Origin: JACCUZ01 sp038246575
GTDB taxonomy: Bacteria > Actinomycetota > Actinomycetes > JACCUZ01
NCBI GenBank assembly: GCA_038246575.1
Contig: JBBRVU010000011.1
Span: 1-48,634 of the forward strand
Reading direction: 5' to 3'
DNA length: 48,634 nucleotides
In this document: piece by piece, positions 7,806 through 16,503 of the stretch
Numbering within the stretch: position 1 is the stretch's first letter
Layout: each line of letters begins with the position of its first letter
Position numbers and translations under genes: made by a program
The notes under the pieces: model-generated
Seen by the model: only the letters and a program-made list of their open reading frames with translations
Database searches by the model: none
What the model was told of the DNA's origin: nothing

Positions 7806-9139
7806 AGGACATCCTCGCGGCGATCCTGGCCGGGGAGACGACCGCCGCGGCTTTCGCGGCGCTGGATGTGCCCGACCACTACCGGGGCGTGACCGTCCAC
7901 CAGGACGAGGTCGCGATGTTCGAGGGCCGGGCAAGCCGCGACAAGGACCCGCGCGAGTCACTGCACCTCGACGACGTGGCGACCCCCGAGCTCGGCCCGG
8001 GCGAGGCACTCGTCGCCGTGATGGCCAGCGCCATCAACTACAACACCGTGTGGACGAGCATCTTCGAGCCGGTCTCGACGTTCAGCTTCCTCGAGCGGTA
8101 CGGCCGGATGTCGCCGCTGTCCAAGCGCCACGACCTGCCCTACCACGTGGTGGGCTCCGACCTGTCCGGCGTCGTGCTGCGCACGGGTCCGGGCGTGCAC
8201 GCCTGGGCGCCCGGCGACGAGGTGGTCGCGCACTGCCTGTCGGTGGAGCTCGAGTCCCCCGACGGGCACAACGACACGATGCTTGACCCGGAGCAGCGCA
8301 TCTGGGGCTTCGAGACCAACTTCGGCGGGCTCGCCGAGCTGGCTCTCGTGAAGTCCAACCAGCTGATGCCCAAGCCTGCCCACCTGACGTGGGAAGAGGC
8401 GGCGAGCCCCGGCCTGGTCAACTCCACGGCCTACCGCCAGCTCGTCTCGCGCAACGGTGCAGACATGAAGCAGGGTGACGTCGTGCTCGTCTGGGGGGCG
8501 AGCGGCGGCCTTGGGTCGTACGCCACCCAGTTCGCGCTCAACGGCGGGGCCACGCCCGTGTGCGTCGTGTCCAGCGAGGAGAAGGCAGCCATCGCCCGCA
8601 GCATGGGCGCGGAGCTGATCATCGACCGCAGGGCCGAGGGTTTCCGGTTCTGGAAGGACGAGCAGACCCAGGACCCGAAGGAGTGGCAGCGCTTCGGCAA
8701 GCGCATCCGGGAGCTCACCGGCGGCGAGGACGTCGACATCGTCCTGGAGCATCCCGGCCGCGAGACGTTCGGCGCGAGCGTCTTCGTCGCACGCAAGGGC
8801 GGGACGATCGTGACGTGCGCGAGCACGAGCGGCTACCTGCACGAGTACGACAACCGCTACCTCTGGATGAACCTCAAGCGGATCATCGGCTCGCACTTCG
8901 CCAACTACCGGGAGGCCTGGGAGGCGAACCGGCTGGTCGCCCGCGGGCGGATCCACCCGACGCTGTCGCGCACCTACTCGCTCGAGGACACGGGGCAGGC
9001 GGCGTACGACGTCCACCGCAACGCCCATCAGGGAAAGGTCGGGGTCCTGTGCCTCGCACCGGAGGAGGGTCTCGGCGTGCGCGACCCAGAGCTGCGGGCC
9101 CGCCATCAGCCGGCGATCAACCGTTTCCGGGACGTCTGA
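7802..9139 (+). CDS. ccr: Crotonyl-CoA carboxylase/reductase
   Basis: From the overlapping GTG at 7802 the protein is 445 aa, the normal Ccr length, in the medium-chain dehydrogenase/reductase superfamily. It shows the long Ccr-specific N-terminal region (YNTVWTSIFEPVSTF, GSDLSGVV), the NADPH-binding WGASGGLGSYATQ loop and the LEHPGRETFGASVF block. It reductively carboxylates crotonyl-CoA to ethylmalonyl-CoA with NADPH and CO2, the signature step of the ethylmalonyl-CoA pathway and a source of polyketide extender units. The larger upstream in-frame ORF is a shadow over mce. Confidence 0.95.
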   Translation: MKDILAAILAGETTAAAFAALDVPDHYRGVTVHQDEVAMFEGRASRDKDPRESLHLDDVATPELGPGEALVAVMASAINYNTVWTSIFEPVSTFSFLERYGRMSPLSKRHDLPYHVVGSDLSGVVLRTGPGVHAWAPGDEVVAHCLSVELESPDGHNDTMLDPEQRIWGFETNFGGLAELALVKSNQLMPKPAHLTWEEAASPGLVNSTAYRQLVSRNGADMKQGDVVLVWGASGGLGSYATQFALNGGATPVCVVSSEEKAAIARSMGAELIIDRRAEGFRFWKDEQTQDPKEWQRFGKRIRELTGGEDVDIVLEHPGRETFGASVFVARKGGTIVTCASTSGYLHEYDNRYLWMNLKRIIGSHFANYREAWEANRLVARGRIHPTLSRTYSLEDTGQAAYDVHRNAHQGKVGVLCLAPEEGLGVRDPELRARHQPAINRFRDV

Positions 9140-9199
9140 GCCCCCACCCGAGGTGTCGACTCTGACACGGAGCACCGGGGTCTGACACCATGCGTACTC

Positions 9200-10705
9200 A
9201 TGGGGCAGGACACTGCGCGCACCGAGGCTTCGCGCCAGGTCGGCTCCGGGGACACGGGGCACCCGACGGCCTCGGAGGACTCGGTCGCCGAGCAGGCGGG
9301 ACGCCTGCTCTTCGCCGCCCAGGCGCAGGCCGACCGGCTGCGCGAACAGACCGCACGCGAGCTCGCGGTCGAGCGCGAGGCCATCGCCGAGCTGCGGGTC
9401 GAGGCGACCCGGCTGCACGAGGTGGCCCGCGCCCGCGACGAAGCGGCTGCCCAGCTCGAGGAGGAGGCTGTCCGTCGCCGGGCGGACGCCCTCGAGGACG
9501 CGTCCCGACGGCTCGAGGGGGCGCTGGCCGAGGCCGAGCGGTCCCGCCGGGAGACCGCCGAGGAGGCCCAGCAGTCACTCGCCGACGCGGCCGACCAGGC
9601 GGCACTGGTCGTGTCCGGAGCCTCGGCCAACGCCGACGAGGCCCTGGCCCGGGCCGGGAGCGAGGCCGAGACGATCCGGGACGTGGCAGCGGCAGACGCC
9701 GAGTCGGTGCGGGCGCAGGCCAGGGACCTGCGCGACAAGGCCCAGCAGGACGCCGACGCGGTGCTCGCCGAGGCCCGCGCAGACGCGGAGCGGCGACGCA
9801 AGGAGGCCGAGACCGAGGCGGCCGGGCGCCTCGAGCAGGTCGCCCGGGAGGTCGAGTCGATCGGCGCCGGGGCGCGAGAGGAGGCGTCGGCTGCGCTGGC
9901 GGAGGCGGCCAAGGCCGCAGCGGCCCTGCGCGGGCAGGCCGAGCGCGATGCGACTGACACGCGCTCCACGGTCGCCGGCCTCTCCGACCAGGCCACCGCG
10001 GACGCCGAGTCGATCCGGGCCGCGGCACGGTCCGAGGCCGACGGGGCGCTCGCGGCTGCGGCCGAGCAGACCGAGTGGGCCAAGCGCACCGTGGCGGCGC
10101 TGGTCGCGGCGGCCGAGGCCGATGCCGAACGGATCCGCTCCGACGCGCACGCCGAGGGAGCCGCCACCGTCGCCCAGCTGCGCGCGAAGGCCGAGGAGCT
10201 GCTCACCGGCAGCCGGGCCAGCTCCGACGAGCGCCTGGCCCAGGCGGGGACCCGCGCGGCGGCGGTCGAGGCCGAGGCTGACTCCGGCCTGGCCGCGGCA
10301 ACAGCCGAGGCCGAGCGACGGCTGACCGATGCCAGCCACCGAGCAACTCGCACGATCGAGGCCGCCAACGAGCGGGTCGCCGAGGTCGAGAGCAAGGCGG
10401 CACGCCGGGAGGCCGAGGCCGAGGCCAACGCCAAAGCGCTGCGGGGGCGGGTCGCGGAGCAGGTGGCGCAAGCCCAGCGGGAGGCCGAGAAGGACCGCCG
10501 CAACGCCAAGGCCGAGGCGGTCCACATCGTGGAAGCCGCCCGGATGGAAGCGGATGACGTGCGCAAGCAGGCCTACCACGTGCTGGACGAGGCGCGGGCC
10601 GAGGTTTCCGCGCTGACCACCCGCCGTGACGAGATCGCCGCCGAGCTGGGCCGACTCTCGGGGGTCATCGACGCCCTCTCGGTCTCGACGGACGTGCCAA
10701 GATGA
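9200..10705 (+). CDS. Long Ala/Glu-rich coiled-coil protein, Scy-like
   Basis: The 501 residues are almost entirely Ala/Glu/Arg coiled coil with a quasi-regular heptad/hendecad texture (recurring AxAEAERxRxxA units). No membrane segment or enzymatic motif is present. Its place, between mce/ccr and a clear FilP homologue, matches the Streptomyces polar scaffold Scy. Scy itself is about 1,300 aa, so this would be a much shortened version. A role as a filament-forming organiser of cell poles or wall growth is inferred from synteny and composition. The start is the ATG at 9200, with no strong ribosome site. Confidence 0.75.
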   Translation: MGQDTARTEASRQVGSGDTGHPTASEDSVAEQAGRLLFAAQAQADRLREQTARELAVEREAIAELRVEATRLHEVARARDEAAAQLEEEAVRRRADALEDASRRLEGALAEAERSRRETAEEAQQSLADAADQAALVVSGASANADEALARAGSEAETIRDVAAADAESVRAQARDLRDKAQQDADAVLAEARADAERRRKEAETEAAGRLEQVAREVESIGAGAREEASAALAEAAKAAAALRGQAERDATDTRSTVAGLSDQATADAESIRAAARSEADGALAAAAEQTEWAKRTVAALVAAAEADAERIRSDAHAEGAATVAQLRAKAEELLTGSRASSDERLAQAGTRAAAVEAEADSGLAAATAEAERRLTDASHRATRTIEAANERVAEVESKAARREAEAEANAKALRGRVAEQVAQAQREAEKDRRNAKAEAVHIVEAARMEADDVRKQAYHVLDEARAEVSALTTRRDEIAAELGRLSGVIDALSVSTDVPR

Positions 10706-10739
10706 CCTGGATGTCTCCTCTGCAACGAAGGATCGCCTG

Positions 10740-11900
10740 ATGACCAACACCCCCGGTTCCCGCGAGTCGTTCGAGGTCGTGCGTCGTGGCTACGACCCGG
10801 ACCAGGTCAACGCCCGGATCGCCGCCCTGGTCCGTGACCTGCAGCAGGCCCAGGGCCGCCAGGTCGAGTCGGAGAAACGGCTGCATGAGCTGCACCAGCA
10901 GGTAGAGGAACCCGCCGAGTCCGGCTCGCGGTTTGCCGGCCTGGGCGCCCGCATCGAGGCGATCCTGGGCCTGGCCGAGGAGGAGGCCGGGCAGGTCCGC
11001 ACCGCCGTGCAGGAGGAAGCCGACCAGCACCGCGCCCTGACCGAGCAGGACTCGGACCGGATCCGCAAGGACGCCGAGCGCTACGCGCAGGAGCGGCGCT
11101 CAGATGCCGACACCGAAGCCACCCGGGTCCTGCAGGAGGCCAAGCGGCAGGCCGACCAGCTGCGTGACGGGTCCGAGCGCGACGCCAAGGCTCGCCGCGA
11201 GGAGGCCGAGGCGCTGTTCGAGAACAACCGGGCCAAGGCTGCCCAGTCCGCCGCCGACTTCGAGACCACTCTCGCCAAGCGCCGCGAGCAGGCGGAGCGC
11301 GACTTCACCGGCCAGATGAAGTCCAACCAGGACCAGCTGGGCGTGGTGACCCAGCGCTCCGAGCAGCTGCGGCTGGAGGCCGAGAAGCTGCGTGCCGACG
11401 CCGACCGCAAGTCCAAGCGCACCCTCGACGAGGCTGCCCGGCGGGCCGATGACATCGTCGCCGAGGCCAAGACCACCGCGGAGAAGATCCGCGGAGAGTC
11501 CGAGCGGGAGCTGGCCGCGTCGACCCAACGACGGGACAGCATCAACTCGCAGCTGACCAACGTCCGCCAGATGCTCGCCACTCTCACTGGCGCCTCACTG
11601 CCCGATCCGCTGGCCGACGAGGCCGGCGGCGCGTCGAAGGAGGCCGCGGCCGACAAGCCGGCGGGCGACAAGCCTGCTGTGGACAGCCCGGCGGCCGACA
11701 CGCAGGCGGCGGCCGCGCCGGGCTCGAACGTCACGCCGGAGAAGGCAACGGCTCCCAGCGGCTCGTCCGGTCCGACCGCCGGCCCCAAGCCGGTGTCGGG
11801 GCAGCAGCCGACGCCGGCCGACCGTCCGGGCTCTCCGGACCAGGCTGGTGCGGTGCCGGCGTCGGTGTCCCCGGACAAGCCTTCTGCCGCCAAGCGCTAG
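10740..11900 (+). CDS. filP: FilP-like intermediate-filament coiled-coil protein
   Basis: The 386-residue protein starts at the ATG at 10740 after a GAAGGA site. It begins with a DivIVA-like segment (FEVVRRGYDPDQVNARI), then a long coiled coil to about residue 290 ending RRDSINSQLTNVRQML, the pattern of Streptomyces FilP, a cytoskeletal protein that stiffens hyphae and works with DivIVA and Scy. A Pro/Ala/Lys/Ser-rich disordered tail of about 90 residues follows, which looks longer than in the proteins I remember. It lies 34 bases after the Scy-like gene, probably in the same operon. Confidence 0.85.
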   Translation: MTNTPGSRESFEVVRRGYDPDQVNARIAALVRDLQQAQGRQVESEKRLHELHQQVEEPAESGSRFAGLGARIEAILGLAEEEAGQVRTAVQEEADQHRALTEQDSDRIRKDAERYAQERRSDADTEATRVLQEAKRQADQLRDGSERDAKARREEAEALFENNRAKAAQSAADFETTLAKRREQAERDFTGQMKSNQDQLGVVTQRSEQLRLEAEKLRADADRKSKRTLDEAARRADDIVAEAKTTAEKIRGESERELAASTQRRDSINSQLTNVRQMLATLTGASLPDPLADEAGGASKEAAADKPAGDKPAVDSPAADTQAAAAPGSNVTPEKATAPSGSSGPTAGPKPVSGQQPTPADRPGSPDQAGAVPASVSPDKPSAAKR

Positions 11901-11916
11901 CGAGGCACAGCAGGCC

Positions 11917-13164
11917 GTGACGGACGCGGAGGACGACACGGCTGCGCGGGACGGCGACGTCCCGCTCAAGCCGGACGGCAACGCACCGGCCACCCGGGAC
12001 GAGGTCGCGGAGGTCCGGGCCGAGGCCGGCGAGGCGCGCCGCGAGGCCGGGGCTGCTCGGGAGAGCGCAACTTCGGCTGCGACGGCGACCGAGTCCGGGC
12101 GGGACCGCGAGCAGCGCTTCGGTCGACCCGGTAGGCCGCTGCGCCGGGACTCGCCGTTCATGCTCGGCCTGCTCGGTGCCCTGGGCGTGTTCACCGCGTA
12201 CTTCCTGGTGCAGGCGCTGGTCCAGGCCCGCAGCGTGATCGTGCTGATCGTCGTGTCGCTGTTCCTCGCGATCGGGCTCAACCCGGTCGTCGAGTGGCTG
12301 ATGGCCCGGCGGATGCGGCGTGGACTCGCGATCACGGTCGTGTTCCTCGCGGTTATCACCGGGTTCGCCGGCTTCGGTGTTGCCGTCGTGCCGCCGGCGG
12401 CCGAGCAGACGACCGCGTTCGTCGACGAGCTGCCGAACTACCTCGAGGACCTACGGGGCAACTCCACGGTCCGCCGGCTCGACGACAGCTTCGGCGTCAT
12501 CGAGCGGGCCCAGAAGTACGTGACGTCCGGCGAGATGGGCCAGCGTGCCTTCGGCGGTCTCGTGGGTGTGGGGCGGGTGGTGCTGAGCACTCTGTTCAGC
12601 ACGTTGACGTTGTTGATCCTCACGCTGTACTTCCTGGCGGCGCTGCCGAGCATGAAGCGGCAGGCCTACCGGCTGGTGCCGGCCTCCCGGCGGGAGCGCT
12701 TCCAGCTGCTCTCCGACGAGATCCTCGCGCGCACCGGTGGCTTCCTCAGCGGTGCGCTGACAGTGGCGTTCATCGCGGGTCTCACGTCGTACGTCTTCCT
12801 GAAGATCGTCGGTCTGCCCTTCGCCCTCGCCCTCGCCGTCCTGGTGGCCCTGCTCGACCTCGTGCCTCTCGTCGGCGCGACGGTCGCCGCGGTCGTCGTC
12901 ACCCTCATCGGCTTCACCGAGTCGGTCACCGCCGGGATCGCGTGCGTCGCGTTCTACGTGGCCTACCAGCAGCTCGAGAACTACGTGATCTACCCCAGGG
13001 TGATGCGACGAGCCGTCGACGTGCCGGGCTCGGTCACGGTCGTCGCTGTCCTGCTGGGCGGCGCCTTGCTGGGCGTCGTCGGCGCCCTGCTCGCGATCCC
13101 GGTGGCTGCGGCCCTGCTGCTCATCGTGCGACAGGTGGCCATCCCGCGGATGGACCGCGTCTGA
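11917..13164 (+). CDS. AI-2E (PerM) family membrane transporter
   Basis: From the GTG at 11917 the protein is 415 aa: a charged Glu/Arg-rich cytoplasmic N-terminus of about 70 residues, then about eight membrane helices in the AI-2E/PerM arrangement, with the LDLVPLVGA motif and the YQQLENYVIYPRVM motif near the C-terminus. Family members have been linked to signal-molecule export or Na+/H+ antiport; the substrate here is unknown. It starts 16 bases after filP, so it is likely co-transcribed with the coiled-coil genes. Confidence 0.87.
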   Translation: MTDAEDDTAARDGDVPLKPDGNAPATRDEVAEVRAEAGEARREAGAARESATSAATATESGRDREQRFGRPGRPLRRDSPFMLGLLGALGVFTAYFLVQALVQARSVIVLIVVSLFLAIGLNPVVEWLMARRMRRGLAITVVFLAVITGFAGFGVAVVPPAAEQTTAFVDELPNYLEDLRGNSTVRRLDDSFGVIERAQKYVTSGEMGQRAFGGLVGVGRVVLSTLFSTLTLLILTLYFLAALPSMKRQAYRLVPASRRERFQLLSDEILARTGGFLSGALTVAFIAGLTSYVFLKIVGLPFALALAVLVALLDLVPLVGATVAAVVVTLIGFTESVTAGIACVAFYVAYQQLENYVIYPRVMRRAVDVPGSVTVVAVLLGGALLGVVGALLAIPVAAALLLIVRQVAIPRMDRV

Positions 13165-13168
13165 GGGT

Positions 13169-13924
13169 TCAGCCGCCCCAGCTCGTCGGCAGCGGCGCGG
13201 CAGCCGGGACGACTCGGGCGACAACCTCGTCGAGCACCCGGCGGACCGAGGGCTCGCCGACCCACAGGTGCTTGGCGCCGTCGACCCCGATCACCTCGGC
13301 CTGGGGAACACGGGCGAAGCGCTCCCGAGCCTGCGGCGGCCGCAGGTAGTCGTCGAGCTCGGGCACCAGCGCCACCAACGGTTTGCCCGACGCCGCCCAC
13401 GCATCGAGGTGCGAGTCGTTGGAGTAGCGCAGCGGCGGCGAGAGCAGGATCGCGCCGTTGACCGAGGGGTCCAGGCCGTACATCAGCGCGAGGTCGGTGC
13501 CGAACGACCAGCCCAGCAACCACCGGTTCGGCAGCGGGGGCAGCTCGTGGAACTCGGCGTACTCGATGGCTGCCGCGACGTCGAACCGCTCGCTCACCGC
13601 GTTGTCGAACGCACCCTCACTGGTCCCCGCCGGCGACGACGTTCCCCGGGTGTTGAACCGCAGCACGGCGATGCCGGCCAGCGCCGGCAGCCGGTTGGCG
13701 GCCTTGCGGATGACGTGGCTGTCCATGAAGCCGCCGTGGGTCGGCAACGGGTGCAACGTGATCAGCGTGGCAACAGGGTCCCGGTCGACCGGGAGGGCCA
13801 GCTCGCCGACCAGGTGCAGCCCGTCGGCAGTGTGCAGCTGGACCGGCCGGCGGTCGGCGGGCAGCACCGACGCCGCCCGGATCTCCTCGGGGCCGCCGTA
13901 CGTGCTCAGGTGGTGCTCGGTCAT
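13169..13924 (-). CDS. Alpha/beta hydrolase
   Basis: The 251-residue cytoplasmic hydrolase has nucleophile Ser140 in GWSFGTD, an acidic residue at Asp191/192 in PELDDY and His219 in AKHLW, a full catalytic triad. TLHPLPTHGG around residue 60 provides the oxyanion region. It resembles the dienelactone-hydrolase-like family often kept in actinobacteria without an assigned substrate. It ends 4 bases from the convergent AI-2E gene and sits downstream of the small zinc protein on its own strand. Confidence 0.82.
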   Translation of the reverse strand: MTEHHLSTYGGPEEIRAASVLPADRRPVQLHTADGLHLVGELALPVDRDPVATLITLHPLPTHGGFMDSHVIRKAANRLPALAGIAVLRFNTRGTSSPAGTSEGAFDNAVSERFDVAAAIEYAEFHELPPLPNRWLLGWSFGTDLALMYGLDPSVNGAILLSPPLRYSNDSHLDAWAASGKPLVALVPELDDYLRPPQARERFARVPQAEVIGVDGAKHLWVGEPSVRRVLDEVVARVVPAAAPLPTSWGG

Positions 13925-13930
13925 CGCCGG

Positions 13931-14182
13931 CTAGTACCTCGGTGCGTTGCGGCCGCGCTTGACCTTCGGCGACCGTGTGCTCCGGGACCGCCAGCAGCCT
14001 TTGTGCCAGTGCCGCCGGTCGGCCAGACCAGCGTCCTCGTCCTCGTCCGGCCAGGCCGGCCAGGCGACCACGTGCGGGGTCGCGGGCCGGATCTCGTGGT
14101 CGCAACCGGGGCAGCGATAGGCCCGGGTCGCTGCGGACCCCGTCACCTGACGGACGACCCAGGCGTCCTCGTCGTCGGCCAT
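13931..14182 (-). CDS. Small Cys/His zinc-finger-like protein, 83 aa
   Basis: The protein contains YRCPGC, a following His, and WHKGCW some 30 residues later, a spacing suitable for one zinc ion. An acidic loop (DEDEDAG) and a strongly basic C-terminus (SPKVKRGRNAPRY) follow. Homologues in actinomycetes are often labelled ATP/GTP-binding protein without evidence, and I see no P-loop. It lies between the hydrolase and the hydroxybutyryl-CoA dehydrogenase with gaps of 6 and 4 bases, so it is in their operon. Function unknown; nucleic-acid binding is plausible. Confidence 0.75.
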   Translation of the reverse strand: MADDEDAWVVRQVTGSAATRAYRCPGCDHEIRPATPHVVAWPAWPDEDEDAGLADRRHWHKGCWRSRSTRSPKVKRGRNAPRY

Positions 14183-14186
14183 CTCG

Positions 14187-15962
14187 TCAGCTGTAGTCGC
14201 GGAAGCCGCGCTTGGTCTTGCGGCCGAGGTAGCCCGCGGTCACCAGGTGGTCGAGCAGCGGGGCCGGCGCGAGACCCGGCTCGCGGAACTCGAGGTAGAG
14301 CGTGCGCTGGATGGCCAGCGACACGTCGAGCCCGACGACGTCGAGCAGGTCGAAGGGACCGAGCGGGTAGCCGCAGCCGACGATCATGGCGTTGTCGATG
14401 TCCTCGACGCTGGCGTAGTGGGCCTGCAGCATCTTGACCGCGTCGTTGAGGTACGGGAAGAGCAGCGCGTTGACGATGAAGCCGGCCCGGTCCCCGCAGC
14501 TCACCGGGTGGCGCCCGGCCCGCTCGCAGACGGCCCGGGCGCTGGCCACCACGTCCTCGCGCGTGGACACGGTGCTGACCACCTCGACCAGCGACATCAT
14601 CGGTGCCGGGTTGAAGAAGTGCATGCCCACGACCTGCGCCGGCCGACTGGTCGCCGCGGCGAGCTCGATGACCGGCAGCGACGAGGTCGTCGTCGCCAGG
14701 ACGGCGGCAGGCTTGCAGATCTCGTCCAGCGTGGAGAACAGCGCCGCCTTGACCGAGAGCTCCTCGACGACAGCCTCGACGACGAGGTCGCGCTCGGCGA
14801 GGTCGTCCAGCCGCGCCGATCCGCGCACCCGCGACAGTGTTGCGTCGCGCTCGGCCTCGTCGAGCTTGCCGCGCAGCACCGCCTTGTCCAGCGACCGCTG
14901 GATGCTAGCCCGGACCCGGGCCACCTTCTCGTCACCGCGAGCGACGTAGAGCACGTCATAGCCGCCCCGGGCCAGGACCTCGACGATGCCGGCCGCCATC
15001 GTGCCCGAGCCGACGACGCCGATCGTCTGGATCGGCAGCGTGTCCGCCGTCGCGGCGTCCTTCACCGGAGTCAGCTCGTCGGGCACGACCTTCGGGGAGT
15101 CCGGTGCCTCGTAGGTGTAGAAGCCGCGGCCGGTCTTGCGGCCCCGCAGCCCGGCGGTGACCAGCTGCTTGAGGATGGGTGCCGGTGCGTGCAGGCGGTC
15201 CCGCGACTGCCGGTACATCGTCTCGAGGATCTCGTAGGCCGTGTCGAGCCCGATCAGGTCGAGCAGCGCGAGCGGACCCATCGGATAACGGCAGCCGAGG
15301 CGCATCGCGTCGTCGATGTCCTCACGGGTGGCGTAGTGCGACTCGTACATCGCCACGGCATGGTTGAGGTAGCCGAAGAGCAGCGCATTGGCGATGAAGC
15401 CGGCCTGGTCGCCGATGACCACCGGAACCTTGCCGAGCCGGGCCACGAGAGCCGAGACGTCCTCGATCACCTCGGCCTCGGTGACGACGGTCCGGACGAC
15501 CTCGACCAGCTTCAGGACGGGTGCCGGGTTGAAGAAGTGGACGCCGACCACGCGGGACGGGCGCCCGGTGGCCACCGAGATCTCGGTGACCGACAGTGAC
15601 GAGGTGTTGGTCGCCAGGATGGCGTCCGGCTTGCAGACCTTGTCCGCCGTGGCAAAGATCTCCTGCTTGAGCTCGAGGCGCTCGGGGACTGCCTCGATCA
15701 TCAGGTCGACGTCGGCAAGGTCCTCCATCGACGTGGTGAACCGCACTCGGTCGACGAGCGCGTCACGGTCCTCCGCGCTCAGCTTGCCGCGGGCCACCGC
15801 ACGGTCCGTCGAGTGGCGCAGGTGCCCACGACCGCGCTCCAGGGCCTCATCGGTGACCTCGATCCCGACGACATCGATGCCCTCGCGGGCGAAGACCTCG
15901 ACGATGCCGGCACCCATCGTGCCGAGCCCGACCACTCCGACCGTGCTGAACTGCCTGGACAT
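14187..15962 (-). CDS. Tandem (two-unit) 3-hydroxybutyryl-CoA dehydrogenase
   Basis: The 591-residue protein contains two complete 3-hydroxyacyl-CoA dehydrogenase units, about residues 1-290 and 308-591, each with a Rossmann loop (GLGTMGAG and GSGTMAAG) and a HFFNPAP motif with the catalytic His and following Glu. The first copy keeps the NTSS motif, the second reads TTSS. The enzyme oxidises/reduces 3-hydroxybutyryl-CoA/acetoacetyl-CoA, between the thiolase and Ccr steps. The two-unit length contrasts with the single-unit gene at 25681-26535. Whether both halves are active is unknown. Confidence 0.92.
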   Translation of the reverse strand: MSRQFSTVGVVGLGTMGAGIVEVFAREGIDVVGIEVTDEALERGRGHLRHSTDRAVARGKLSAEDRDALVDRVRFTTSMEDLADVDLMIEAVPERLELKQEIFATADKVCKPDAILATNTSSLSVTEISVATGRPSRVVGVHFFNPAPVLKLVEVVRTVVTEAEVIEDVSALVARLGKVPVVIGDQAGFIANALLFGYLNHAVAMYESHYATREDIDDAMRLGCRYPMGPLALLDLIGLDTAYEILETMYRQSRDRLHAPAPILKQLVTAGLRGRKTGRGFYTYEAPDSPKVVPDELTPVKDAATADTLPIQTIGVVGSGTMAAGIVEVLARGGYDVLYVARGDEKVARVRASIQRSLDKAVLRGKLDEAERDATLSRVRGSARLDDLAERDLVVEAVVEELSVKAALFSTLDEICKPAAVLATTTSSLPVIELAAATSRPAQVVGMHFFNPAPMMSLVEVVSTVSTREDVVASARAVCERAGRHPVSCGDRAGFIVNALLFPYLNDAVKMLQAHYASVEDIDNAMIVGCGYPLGPFDLLDVVGLDVSLAIQRTLYLEFREPGLAPAPLLDHLVTAGYLGRKTKRGFRDYS

Positions 15963-16100
15963 GCCCGCGAGTCTCCCAGGTGGCTGGCGCGAGGAGTGGA
16001 CAGGGTCGGGGTGGGTACCTTCTGCGCGCGGCCGGCTGGGGCACGGCAGCGAGACCGTCCCGTCCGGCGTCGTGCCCGGGCGAGGGAGGAGAACCGCAGC

Positions 16101-16492
16101 GTGCGAAGCGCACAGTCCGATCTCGCCCTGGACGTCACGTCGAGGGGGATCCCCCGGGCTCCACGGTGATGGTCCGGCTGGAGGGCGAGCTCGACATCAC
16201 CAGCGCTCCCCTGCTGGAGGCGGTGGTGACGCAGGTCCTGGCGGCCCGGCGGGACCCGGTGTGCCGGCTGCTCATGCTCGACATGAGCGGGGTGCTGTTC
16301 GCCGACGCGTCCGGGATCTCCCCGATCCTGCTTGCCCGCGCGACCCTGTGCCGCCGAGGTGGTCGGATCGAGCTCCGGCACTGCCGGCGGGCTGTGCTGC
16401 GGCTGTTGCGTCTGCTCGGTCTCGAGGATCTGGCGATCGGCCCGGACGGCGGCCCGGGTGCCGCTGATCCGGCCGACAGCGACGTGGGCTAG
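16101..16492 (+). CDS. STAS-domain anti-sigma-factor antagonist with frameshifted start
   Basis: A GTG at 16101 sits 9 bases after GGGAGGAG and reads VRSAQSDLALDVTSRG, typical of the N-terminus of such proteins, but its frame ends at a TGA at 16167-16169. The STAS body continues in the -1 frame: MVRLEGELDITS from an ATG at 16169 overlapping that TGA, then VLFADASGISP with the Ser before Gly that partner kinases phosphorylate. One G missing from the G5 run at 16144-16148 explains the break. Alternatives are -1 frameshifting, or a leader peptide with reinitiation at TGATG. nucS follows 11 bases later. Confidence 0.6.
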
Positions 16493-16503
16493 CGTCGCCA
16501 GCC

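Noticed and set aside
6144..8009. 621-residue minus-strand ORF spanning the thiolase and beyond
   Set aside because: Only the part from the ATG at 7331, with AGGAGG upstream, is thiolase-like. The rest is antisense to mce and ccr and is low-complexity.
9106..10566. 486-residue Ser/Ala/Arg-rich minus-strand ORF
   Set aside because: It is the antisense shadow of the Ala/Glu-rich coiled-coil gene; GC-rich heptad repeats keep all frames open.
9200..11900. Coiled-coil repeats considered as possible tandem-repeat DNA or phage tail-fibre genes
   Set aside because: Nucleotide units are not exact repeats, the DivIVA-like start and FilP-like end identify cytoskeletal proteins, and no phage genes are nearby.
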